This document shows positions 1 to 5,600 of a DNA stretch of 5,600 nt, one piece after another. Positions within the stretch are counted from its first letter, which is position 1. Every line of letters begins with the position of its first letter. This DNA comes from Deltaproteobacteria bacterium (lineage in GTDB: Bacteria > Myxococcota_A > UBA9160 > UBA4427): assembly GCA_011051925.1 (NCBI GenBank), contig DRKE01000032.1, forward strand, positions 1-5,600. The letters are read 5' to 3'. Under the pieces are notes generated by a model. That model did no database searches. It saw only the letters and a program-made list of their open reading frames with translations, and was not told the DNA's origin. The position numbers and the translations under genes are program-made.

Positions 1-1052
1 CCGCTGGCGATTCGAAATACATCGCGGCGGCCTTTCCGAGCGCCTGCGGGAAGACGAATCTCGCGATGCTGCAGCCGACCCTCGAGGGCTGGGCGATCGA
101 GACCGTGGGAGACGACATCTGCTGGATGAAGTTCGGTGAAGATGGCCGGCTCTATGCCATCAATCCCGAAGCCGGTTTCTTCGGCGTCGCACCGGGGACG
201 AGCGAGAAATCGAATCCGAACGCGATGGCCGGATTGACCGGGAACTGCATCTTCACGAACGTCGCCAGGACCGATGAAGGCGACGTCTGGTGGGAGGGCA
301 TGACGGACGAGAAGCCGGCCCATCTGATCGACTGGCGGGGCAACGACTGGACTCCCGAGAGCGAAGCGGAAGCGGCCCATCCCAACGCACGCTTCACGGC
401 GCCAGCGGGTCAATGTCCCGTGATCGCCCGCGAATGGGAGGATCCGGACGGCGTGCCGATCAGTGCGATCCTCTTCGGCGGACGCCGGGCGACGGTCGTG
501 CCCCTCGTCCATGAGGCGCGGGATTGGGCGCATGGGACCTTTCTCGGATCGATCATCTCGAGCGAGAAGACGGCGGCGGCGGCCGGGACGGTCGGGGAAC
601 TCCGCCGCGATCCGATGGCGATGCTGCCCTTCTGTGGATACAACATGGCCGACTACTGGAGCCATTGGCTCGAGATCGGTCGCCGAGAGGGCGCCCGGTT
701 GCCGCGGATCTTCTACGTCAACTGGTTCCGCAAGGGTGATGAGGGCGAGTTCCTGTGGCCCGGGTTCGGCGAGAACAGTCGTGTGCTGAAGTGGATCCAC
801 GATCGCTGCGGCGAGAAGGTCTGTGGCGTCGAGACGCCGATCGGTGTCCTGCCCGGCAGGGGCGAACTCGATCTCGAGGGGCTCGAGATCGGAGACGCGG
901 CGCTGGAAACGCTCACGACGGTCGATGTCGAAGGCTGGCTTTCGGAGATTCCGAAGATCCGGGACGACTACGCGCGATTCGGCAAGCACATGCCCGCGGA
1001 ACTCGTCGCGGAACTCGACAAGCTCGAGGCGAGGCTGCGCGCGGCCGGCTGA
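1..1052 (+). CDS. pckG: Phosphoenolpyruvate carboxykinase (GTP), C-terminal part, cut by the left edge
   Basis: This enzyme interconverts oxaloacetate + GTP and phosphoenolpyruvate + GDP + CO2 in the cytosol, the entry step of gluconeogenesis. The reading frame is open from position 3, so the ATG at 66 is an internal Met and not the start. About 349 residues are visible, from roughly residue 275 of the ~600-residue family. Numbering from the first visible residue, the P-loop FPSACGKTN is at 11-19 and includes the reactive Cys that marks the GTP class. The metal-binding VGDDI is at 35-39, followed by NPEAGFFGVAPGTS at 54-67. Further on are HPNARF, the FGGRR block, RRDPMAMLPFCGYN after the mobile lid, and the guanine-pocket stretch FLWPGFGENSR. 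The last part is the usual poorly conserved helical tail. All catalytic motifs in the visible part are intact. The gene ends 16 bp before the convergent argG stop. Confidence 0.97.
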   Translation, partial: AGDSKYIAAAFPSACGKTNLAMLQPTLEGWAIETVGDDICWMKFGEDGRLYAINPEAGFFGVAPGTSEKSNPNAMAGLTGNCIFTNVARTDEGDVWWEGMTDEKPAHLIDWRGNDWTPESEAEAAHPNARFTAPAGQCPVIAREWEDPDGVPISAILFGGRRATVVPLVHEARDWAHGTFLGSIISSEKTAAAAGTVGELRRDPMAMLPFCGYNMADYWSHWLEIGRREGARLPRIFYVNWFRKGDEGEFLWPGFGENSRVLKWIHDRCGEKVCGVETPIGVLPGRGELDLEGLEIGDAALETLTTVDVEGWLSEIPKIRDDYARFGKHMPAELVAELDKLEARLRAAG

Positions 1053-1070
1053 GGCGGGAGCGCCTTCTTC
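1053..1070 (+). terminator. Possible weak terminator hairpin between the PEPCK and argG stops
   Basis: Immediately after the PEPCK stop, GGCG (1053-1056) can pair with CGCC (1061-1064) around a GGAG loop, followed by TTCTTC. The stem is only 4 bp and the T-tract is broken, so this is a weak candidate. It lies in the only gap between the two convergent genes and runs into the argG stop codon. Confidence 0.25.
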
Positions 1071-2316
1071 AGTCCTCCCAGACCGGTGCCTGGACCTGGC
1101 CTGCATTCGCGAGGGCGACGGCCTCGACGCTGAGGACCTCGACATAGCCCTGGCTGCTCGTGGGATTGAGTCCGTCGCTCGCCTCCATCGAGGCATCGGC
1201 CGGGTTGTAGAGCGACGCGGGACAGTCCGTCAGCTGCTGGAAGAAGAGATTCCCCTTGTAGAGACCGAGCTCGACCCGACCGTTGGCGTTCTCCGCCATG
1301 CGGTCGATCGCCGCGAGGGCGGCCCGTGGCGCCGGGTCGAAGAGCCGACCGTCGTAGACCTGGTCGGCGACGAGCTTCGAGAGCTGTTGGAAGAGCGCAT
1401 TGGCGCGGCGGTCGAGGACGGCCTGGTAGACGACGCCGAGTCCGAATCCCAGAAGCTCCATTCCCGGGGATTCGTAGACGCCGCGGCTCTTGGTGCCGAT
1501 GATCCGGTTCTCGAGCGCATTCGAGATGCCGATCCCGCTGCGGCCGGCGACGGCGTTGGCTTCGGTCAGCATGTCGAGGGGATCGAGGGTCTTGCCGTTC
1601 AGCTCGACACAGATCCCCTTCTCGTATCGAAGGGATACGGTCTCGACCCTGTCGGGGGCATCCTGGGGCCAGACGCCCATCGTCGGGACGACGATCGTCT
1701 CCGGTGTCTCGAGGGACTCGAGATCCTCGGCTTCATGGGACAGGCCCGCGAGGTTCGCGTCCGTCGAATAGCGTTTGGCCGGCCCCGTCGAGGCCTCGAT
1801 TCCCCGGGTCTGGAGGTAGCGGACCATCTCCTTGCGACCGGGAAACTGTTCGAGCAGTTCCGGGTCGCGCCAGGCGGCATAGACCTTCATGTCGGGTGCG
1901 AGTACGTTCGTGTAGCGCTCGAAGCGCAGCTGGTCGTTTCCCCGTCCGGTGGCGCCGTGGGCCAGGACCGTGCAGCCTTCGGCGCGCATCGAGTCGAGCA
2001 GGCCGTGGACCGTGACGGCGCGCGCGATGCCCGTCGTGTTCCAATAGCCGCCGTCATAGCGGGCCTGCGCCTTGATGACGAGCATGGCGGCCTTCGCCAT
2101 GGCGTTCCGGAGATCGACGATGCGCGTTTCGGCACCGGTGGGCGCCATCCGGCGGGGGATGTCCTCGATGTCCTCTTCGTCGGGTTGGGCGAGGTCGGCC
2201 GTGAACCCCACGACGTCGAGCCCGGCTTCGATGAGACGCGCCGTGACCGACTTGCTGTCGAGGCCACCCGATACGCAGATTCCGATTTTTTCGCCTACGA
2301 GATCACCGATCCGCAT
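1069..2316 (-). CDS. argG: Argininosuccinate synthase (divergent subtype)
   Basis: This enzyme joins citrulline and aspartate with ATP to give argininosuccinate, the penultimate step of arginine biosynthesis, in the cytosol. The protein is 415 residues, close to the common family length (about 400). The N-terminal PP-loop reads SGGLDSKS at 16-23, where the usual form is SGGLDTS. Next come AQPDEEDIEDIPRR (43-56), YWNTTGIARAV (91-101), the second family signature GATGRGNDQLRF (121-132, with Arg in place of the usual Lys), YSTDANLAGLSHEAEDLE (183-200), ENRIIGTKSRGVYESPG (269-285) and a C-terminal SDGLNPTSSQGYVEV. The ATG at 2316 is supported by GGAG five bases upstream and by the PP-loop starting about 15 residues in, as expected. 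The substitutions agree with a divergent but apparently functional branch. No argF or argH lies in the window. The gene diverges from the DUF4399 gene. Confidence 0.93.
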   Translation of the reverse strand: MRIGDLVGEKIGICVSGGLDSKSVTARLIEAGLDVVGFTADLAQPDEEDIEDIPRRMAPTGAETRIVDLRNAMAKAAMLVIKAQARYDGGYWNTTGIARAVTVHGLLDSMRAEGCTVLAHGATGRGNDQLRFERYTNVLAPDMKVYAAWRDPELLEQFPGRKEMVRYLQTRGIEASTGPAKRYSTDANLAGLSHEAEDLESLETPETIVVPTMGVWPQDAPDRVETVSLRYEKGICVELNGKTLDPLDMLTEANAVAGRSGIGISNALENRIIGTKSRGVYESPGMELLGFGLGVVYQAVLDRRANALFQQLSKLVADQVYDGRLFDPAPRAALAAIDRMAENANGRVELGLYKGNLFFQQLTDCPASLYNPADASMEASDGLNPTSSQGYVEVLSVEAVALANAGQVQAPVWED

Positions 2317-2485
2317 CGCTACTCCGTGCTTCCCGTTCCGAGTTCCGGTCCGGGCATCCCGCTGGAGCCCGATTGCCGGGGGGCATCCGCATCAGCCGAC
2401 CGGATTCCGGGGTGAGGCGGAGCGAGCCGGACCATAGCAAGCTCGCCACGGGGGCGGCAGCGCGGTGGGCGCCGTCAGGCCGTCT

Positions 2486-2520
2486 CACCTCGCCGGCCCG
2501 GCCAGGGGGGCCTCGAGGTG
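2486..2520. repeat. GC-rich composite inverted repeat upstream of the DUF4399 gene
   Basis: CACCTCG (2486-2492) is exactly complementary to CGAGGTG (2514-2520). Inside it, GGCCC (2495-2499) pairs with GGGCC (2508-2512), leaving a small internal loop and an 8-base apical loop. The right arm contains the palindrome CCTCGAGG (2511-2518) and touches the proposed -35 box. There is no T-run, so it is not a classical intrinsic terminator. It may be an operator, or it may be chance in GC-rich DNA. Confidence 0.4.
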
Positions 2521-2546
2521 GACTCGGTTCGGGCGCGAGTTAGAAT
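2519..2546 (+). promoter_or_regulatory. Putative sigma70-like promoter for the DUF4399 gene
   Basis: TGGACT (2519-2524, 4 of 6 matches to TTGACA) and TAGAAT (2541-2546, 5 of 6 to TATAAT) are separated by 16 bp. This is one of the few A/T-containing hexamers in the spacer. It would start transcription near 2553, giving a very short leader before the ATG at 2571. Sigma-factor preference in this organism is unknown, so the assignment is tentative. Confidence 0.4.
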
Positions 2547-2570
2547 GACGCGAGCCGTCCTGGGGGAATC

Positions 2571-3086
2571 ATGAAGCAGCCGATCACGACCCATGAATCG
2601 AGTCCGCGCCGGCCCGCCTCGGCATCCCGGCCGCCTCACCGTCCGCATCCGATCGGGCGGGCCCTCGTCGTCGTTCTCTGGACAGGCCTCTTCTGCGCCT
2701 CTTTTGCCGGTGCTGGCGCGGATCTGCCCCGGAGCGGGCGTCCGGAAGGCGCTCAGGTCTATTTCATCACGCCTCACGACGGCGAGACCGTCACTTCGCC
2801 GGTGGTGGTCCGGTTCGGCCTCTCGAAGATGGGGGTCGCACCGGCGGGTGTCGAGAAGGCGGGGACGGGGCATCACCATCTCCTGATCGATGCGGCGCTT
2901 CCGCCGATGGGTCTCCCGATTCCGTCCGACGATCACCATCGTCATTTCGGTGGCGGTCAGACCGAGGCCGTGCTCGACCTGCCGCCGGGCCGACATACGC
3001 TCCAGCTCGTGCTGGCCGACCATCTCCACATTCCCCACGATCCGCCCGTCGTGTCCGAACGGATCACGATCACGGTGAAGGAATAG
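2571..3086 (+). CDS. DUF4399 domain protein, exported or membrane-anchored, histidine-rich
   Basis: This is a 171-residue protein of unknown biochemical function. Residues 1-30 are basic and Pro/Ser/Arg-rich. Residues 31-50 form one hydrophobic segment (ALVVVLWTGLFCASFAGAGA) that could be a signal peptide cleaved after an Ala near residue 50, or an uncleaved anchor. From about residue 61 the sequence matches what I recall of DUF4399: AQVYFITPHDGETVTSPV, RFGLSKMGVAPAGV, TGHHHLLID, DDHHRHFGGGQTE, LPPGRHTLQLVLADHLHIPHDPPV and a final SERITITVK strand. The pattern suggests a compact beta-sandwich outside the cytoplasm. Three His clusters (101-103, 122-125, 151-156) could bind metal, which is inference. 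The ATG is preceded by GGGGGA at 2562-2567, and no better in-frame start shortens the long N-region. The Cys at 42 lacks a proper lipobox (G-L-F before it). The kinase gene follows on the same strand after 216 bp. Confidence 0.85.
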   Translation: MKQPITTHESSPRRPASASRPPHRPHPIGRALVVVLWTGLFCASFAGAGADLPRSGRPEGAQVYFITPHDGETVTSPVVVRFGLSKMGVAPAGVEKAGTGHHHLLIDAALPPMGLPIPSDDHHRHFGGGQTEAVLDLPPGRHTLQLVLADHLHIPHDPPVVSERITITVKE

Positions 3087-3302
3087 CGCCATCCCCAGAG
3101 AGACCGGTCTTCACTGCGGGGCTCCGCCGGCCGACAGACTAGAAGTCGGGACCCGCCTCCGATCGGAGGAGGGGTTCCCCACAGAGTCCGTGACCCGTTT
3201 GGATCGGGACAGCGGCCGGGCGGGGCCCGTCGGAGAGGCGGACGGTCGGAACCCGGGAGGCGGCCGGGACGGGAACCGACGATTCGAGACGGAGAGCGCG
3301 AC
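3087..3302. other. Intergenic region between the DUF4399 gene and the kinase gene
   Basis: This is 216 bp with no credible gene. It holds a 10-bp palindrome AGACCGGTCT (3101-3110), flanked by CCCCAG (3093-3098) and CTGCGGGG (3114-3121), which could form an imperfect hairpin after the DUF4399 stop. It also holds the stronger inverted repeat at 3148-3179. I find no convincing -10/-35 pair for the kinase gene. The kinase start has GGAG at 3291-3294, eight bases before the ATG. Confidence 0.55.
3148..3179. repeat. Long imperfect inverted repeat with a perfect 14-bp palindrome
   Basis: The core CCTCCGATCGGAGG (3156-3169) is a perfect palindrome. Outside it, ACCC (3151-3154) pairs with GGGT (3172-3175) and GGG (3148-3150) pairs with CCC (3177-3179), with one- or two-base bulges. 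As DNA it could be a dimeric operator. As RNA it would fold into a hairpin with a GATC loop. No T-tract follows, so Rho-independent termination is not well supported. Confidence 0.5.
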
Positions 3303-5234
3303 ATGAGCGGGGACGAAGACGGATCGCGGCGCGGGGTCGACGAAGCGCCCGAGATCGCGGAGACGCGGATCGTGACCCCTTCCGAGCGGGATTCCGGGAA
3401 AGCCGGCGACACCGCGCGTTCCGGCGGCGCGGTCTCCGGTGCCGAGGCCGAAACCGTGCTGGTCGATGAAGACCGTACGCAGCTCGTGACCCGTTCCGCC
3501 GATCCGGATGGGGATTCCGAGACCCTCGAGAACGCGGAGAAGCCGACACGGGTCATCGCCGTCGATGCGCCACCGTCCGCGGGCGAGGCGGAACCCGGCG
3601 ATCCCGATGCGGCGACGCGGCTCGTGGAGGAACGCGACAAGACCGCGCCGCCCGCTGTCGGGTCCGCGGGCGGTGCTTCGGCGGCAGAATCCCGGGAATC
3701 GCCATCGGCCGACCGGACGCCGCCTGCGCCCACGCCCATCGATCCGGCCCAGGGCCTGGCGCCGGGCATGGTGCTCTTCGGCGAATACGAGATCGTGAAC
3801 GTGCTCGGCATCGGCGGCATGGGCGAGGTCTATCGGGCCCGGCATCGGCGGCTCGACGAACACCGCGCCATCAAGGTCATGCATGCTGATCTCTCGAAGA
3901 AGAAGGGGGCGAGCGAGTTCTTCTACCGGGAGGCCAAGGCGCTGCTCGCCGTCCGGCACCCGGCGGTCGTGCATTGCCATGATCTTCTCTCCGACGACGA
4001 GGGACGCGTCTATCTGATCATGGAGATGATCGAAGGCATTCCGCTCTCCAAGAAGATGAACGAAGGCCCGCTTTCCCCCGACGAGGTCGCGATCCTGGGC
4101 GCACGGGTCGCCCACGGTCTCAGCGCGGCCCATCGCAAGGGCGTGATCCATCGCGACGTTTCGCCCGACAACATCGTCCTGCCCAACGGCCGGGTCCAGG
4201 AAGCGAAGCTGATCGACTTCGGAATCGCGAAGATCCTCCAGGAAGGCGAGGGGACGATCGTCGACGGATTCAAGGGGAAGCTGTCCTACGCCTCGCCCGA
4301 GCAGCTGGGCTTCTTCGGCGGGAAGATCGACGGGCGTTCCGATTTCTACAGCCTCGGCCTCGTGCTGGTCGCGGCCGCCCTGGGTCGTCCGATGCAGATG
4401 GGCACGACCGTGATGGAAGCCGTCGATGCACGGCGGGGATTCGCTTCGCTGCCCGACGAGATTCCCGTCGGTCTGCGATCCGCGATCCAGCCGCTCCTGG
4501 CCCTCGACCCGAAGGATCGTCCCAAGTACGTCGACCGCCTCTTCGTCGTGCCGGGAGGAATGGATCAGGGGACCGACTCGGGCGTCTTCTCCCGGGGTGG
4601 CTTCACGTCCCGGGTGGGCAGTTCGCGGGAAGAAGCTTCATCCGATTCGAAGAACGGGCGCTTCGCCCTCTTCGGCGGTCTCGCGGCGGGCGCGGCGGCG
4701 CTCGTCGGTGGCGGGATCTTCTTCGTGACCAGCGGAGAGGCGCCCCCGGCTTCGCGGCCCGAAGCCTCTCCGCCGGCCCCGATCGAACGCGAGGCGTCCA
4801 TTCCGGCCGAGAAGGAGGTTCCGGGCATTGCCGAGACGCCACCCGCCGGTACCGGAGAGGCGCCGGCCGTCGTGGCGGCCGTGCCTCCGGTGAAGCCCGC
4901 TGCGAAACCCGCTCCACGCAGGCTGTCGGCCAGCGATCGCATCAAGATCATCGGTCTGCTCAGCAACGCGAAGCTCGCGCTCAGCGAGAATCGCCTGATG
5001 TCGCCGCCGAACGACAACGCCTACGACCGCTATCGGCGCGTGCTCTCGCTCGACCCGGGCAACGAGAAGGCACGGGAGGGCCTCCGCCAGGTGGCCGGTC
5101 GTTATCTCGGCCTGGCCGAGGACGCGCTTTCGAAGGGCGACCCGGCCCAGGCGCGCACCTATCTCGATCGAGCGAAGAAGGCCGATCCCGAGCATCCCCG
5201 GATCGCGACCCTCGAATCCCGCCTGGGCGGCTGA
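3303..5234 (+). CDS. Transmembrane Ser/Thr protein kinase with TPR-like C-terminal domain
   Basis: This is a 643-residue Hanks-type kinase that would phosphorylate Ser/Thr in the cytoplasm. Residues 1-150 are acidic, Pro/Ala-rich and probably disordered, with Thr-centred repeats at T21, T51, T59, T82 and T105. The kinase domain is about 162-415: Gly-loop GIGGMGEV (169-176), ATP lysine K191, helix-C E210, catalytic loop HRDVSPDN (283-290, D285), DFG (305-307), SPE (331-333) and RSDFYSLG (345-352). The usual HRDxKP lysine is Ser287, and the usual P+1 Thr is Lys326. A Gly/Ser/Arg-rich juxtamembrane stretch precedes one membrane helix (454-475). A Pro/Ala-rich linker (478-540) and an all-helical TPR-like region (542-643) would then lie outside the cytoplasm. 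The ATG has GGAG eight bases upstream. All essential catalytic residues apart from that swap are present, so it is probably active. Substrates and signal are unknown. Confidence 0.95.
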   Translation: MSGDEDGSRRGVDEAPEIAETRIVTPSERDSGKAGDTARSGGAVSGAEAETVLVDEDRTQLVTRSADPDGDSETLENAEKPTRVIAVDAPPSAGEAEPGDPDAATRLVEERDKTAPPAVGSAGGASAAESRESPSADRTPPAPTPIDPAQGLAPGMVLFGEYEIVNVLGIGGMGEVYRARHRRLDEHRAIKVMHADLSKKKGASEFFYREAKALLAVRHPAVVHCHDLLSDDEGRVYLIMEMIEGIPLSKKMNEGPLSPDEVAILGARVAHGLSAAHRKGVIHRDVSPDNIVLPNGRVQEAKLIDFGIAKILQEGEGTIVDGFKGKLSYASPEQLGFFGGKIDGRSDFYSLGLVLVAAALGRPMQMGTTVMEAVDARRGFASLPDEIPVGLRSAIQPLLALDPKDRPKYVDRLFVVPGGMDQGTDSGVFSRGGFTSRVGSSREEASSDSKNGRFALFGGLAAGAAALVGGGIFFVTSGEAPPASRPEASPPAPIEREASIPAEKEVPGIAETPPAGTGEAPAVVAAVPPVKPAAKPAPRRLSASDRIKIIGLLSNAKLALSENRLMSPPNDNAYDRYRRVLSLDPGNEKAREGLRQVAGRYLGLAEDALSKGDPAQARTYLDRAKKADPEHPRIATLESRLGG

Positions 5235-5600
5235 TCAGAGCGGGGGGCTCTGCATCGCATAGCTCTTCAACTCTTCCCGCAGCATCCCGAGATCCTTGGA
5301 CTTGATCTCGAGCAGGACGATGGCATAGGCCGCGTTCTGGGCGGCCCCGATGTAGTCGCCCTCCGTGACGAAGCGCTTCGCGTCGGCCGCATACTGGTCC
5401 TCGGGGTTCTTGAGGAATTCGACGAGCTTCATTCCGATCTCCTCGGAGATCTTGTCGGCGAGTCCGCCTTCACCAGACAGGATCTCGATGTCCGGCGGCA
5501 GCTCGACGAAGTCGGTTTCCTGTTTGAAGTTGCCGAGCTGGACGCCCTGACGGCCCTCGTCCTGAAAGGTCTGCTTCGTCTGGATCGAGTCCGTGAAGAG
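5235..5600 (-). CDS. Unrecognised protein, C-terminal part, cut by the right edge
   Basis: On the minus strand the frame is open from the right edge to a TGA at 5237-5235, giving 121 visible residues. An ATG at 5432 has a GAGGAG six bases upstream and could pass as a start. However, the 56 codons before it keep strongly G/C-rich third positions and read as ordinary protein, for example GNFKQETDFVELPPDIEILS. I therefore call one longer gene entering from the right. I do not recognise the family. The last ~65 residues (FLKNPEDQYAADAKRFV, then EGDYIGAAQNAAYAIVLLE) look helical and recall a single TPR-like helical hairpin. The preceding ~50 residues are mixed and acidic. No membrane segment or signal is visible. 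The gene is convergent with the kinase and their stop codons touch, so co-regulation is not implied. Confidence 0.75.
   Translation of the reverse strand, partial: LFTDSIQTKQTFQDEGRQGVQLGNFKQETDFVELPPDIEILSGEGGLADKISEEIGMKLVEFLKNPEDQYAADAKRFVTEGDYIGAAQNAAYAIVLLEIKSKDLGMLREELKSYAMQSPPL
5236..5252. terminator. Possible hairpin at the convergent stop junction
   Basis: CAGAGC (5236-5241) pairs perfectly with GCTCTG (5247-5252) around a GGGGG loop, starting two bases after the kinase stop codon. It sits inside the last codons of the minus-strand gene. The 6-bp stem could slow transcription from either side, but no T-tract follows in either direction, so terminator function is uncertain. Confidence 0.3.

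Larger units (their letters stand above)
2317..2570. other. Divergent intergenic region between argG and the DUF4399 gene
   Basis: This is a 254-bp GC-rich space between two divergent start codons, so it should hold both promoters. On the + strand a reasonable sigma70-like promoter ends at 2546. On the - strand I find only a poor candidate: a -10-like TATGGT (reverse complement of 2431-2436) with no good -35. I see no convincing leader peptide, ARG box or riboswitch, and open frames crossing it are short and lack protein-like composition. Confidence 0.6.

Noticed and set aside
823..2415. A 530-codon open frame on the + strand spanning the end of PEPCK and all of argG
   Set aside because: It is antisense to argG, which matches a known family along its whole length. 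The translation is Arg/Gly/Asp-rich with no recognisable domain, as expected for the complement of GC-rich coding DNA.
2601..2630. Twin-arginine (Tat) motif at SPRRPAS in the DUF4399 N-region
   Set aside because: It lacks the F-L-K part of the S-R-R-x-F-L-K pattern, and it sits about 16 residues before the hydrophobic core in a generally Pro/Arg-rich stretch.
2685..2700. Possible lipoprotein signal around Cys42 of the DUF4399 protein
   Set aside because: The residues before the Cys are G-L-F, which do not fit the [LVI]-[AST]-[GA]-C lipobox, and the hydrophobic segment continues past the Cys.
2475..3092. A 205-codon open frame on the - strand covering the DUF4399 gene
   Set aside because: It is the complement of a frame with an export signal and DUF4399 motifs. 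The antisense product has Arg-rich, shadow-like composition.
3199..3227. Promoter for the kinase starting with TTGGAT at 3199-3204
   Set aside because: It matches the -35 consensus weakly and the sequence about 17 bp downstream is pure G/C with no -10-like hexamer.
3111..4151. A 346-codon open frame on the - strand opposite the kinase N-terminus and first half of the kinase domain
   Set aside because: Its translation is rich in Arg, Gly, His and Pro with no motif, and the + strand gene here has clear kinase motifs. It is a mirror frame of GC-rich coding sequence.
4140..4175. Reading the kinase as a pseudokinase because HRDVSP lacks the usual Lys
   Set aside because: The Gly-loop, K191, E210, D285, N290, D305-F-G and SPE are all present, and the paired T-to-K change at 326 suggests compensation rather than loss of activity.

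Overview
The window is compact, high-GC DNA with strong G/C preference at codon third positions. It carries five protein-coding genes and two short intergenic spaces. The gene content (GTP-type PEP carboxykinase, a divergent ArgG, a DUF4399 exported protein, and a membrane Ser/Thr kinase with an HRDVSP catalytic loop) suggests a Gram-negative bacterium, perhaps a myxobacterial or other former deltaproteobacterial lineage. That placement is inferred from protein style only, with no marker gene to confirm it.

Layout from left to right. (1) At 1-1052 (+) is the C-terminal half of GTP-dependent phosphoenolpyruvate carboxykinase, cut by the left edge. (2) At 1069-2316 (-) is a complete argininosuccinate synthase, convergent with PEPCK across 16 bp. 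(3) At 2317-2570 is a divergent intergenic space with a plausible sigma70-like promoter for the rightward gene and a GC-rich inverted repeat next to its -35 box. (4) At 2571-3086 (+) is a small exported or membrane-anchored DUF4399 protein with three histidine clusters. (5) At 3087-3302 is an intergenic space with a perfect 14-bp palindrome inside a longer imperfect inverted repeat. (6) At 3303-5234 (+) is a 643-residue transmembrane Ser/Thr protein kinase. It has a disordered acidic N-terminus with repeated Thr-centred motifs, a kinase domain, one membrane helix, a Pro/Ala-rich linker and a helical TPR-like C-terminal domain. (7) At 5235-5600 (-) is the C-terminal part of an unrecognised protein that runs off the right edge. 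Its stop codon directly abuts the kinase stop (TGATCA).

There is no clear operon. Strands alternate and the two convergent junctions are very tight. PEPCK (gluconeogenesis and anaplerosis) and ArgG (arginine biosynthesis) are housekeeping enzymes. The kinase probably couples an extracytoplasmic domain to cytoplasmic phosphorylation. The DUF4399 gene lies 216 bp upstream of the kinase on the same strand and could be co-transcribed, but the spacer and its inverted repeat argue that the two may be separate units. I see no mobile element, CRISPR array, RNA gene or defence system. The most interesting material is in the kinase: a reciprocal exchange at two conserved catalytic positions and the repeated Thr motifs.
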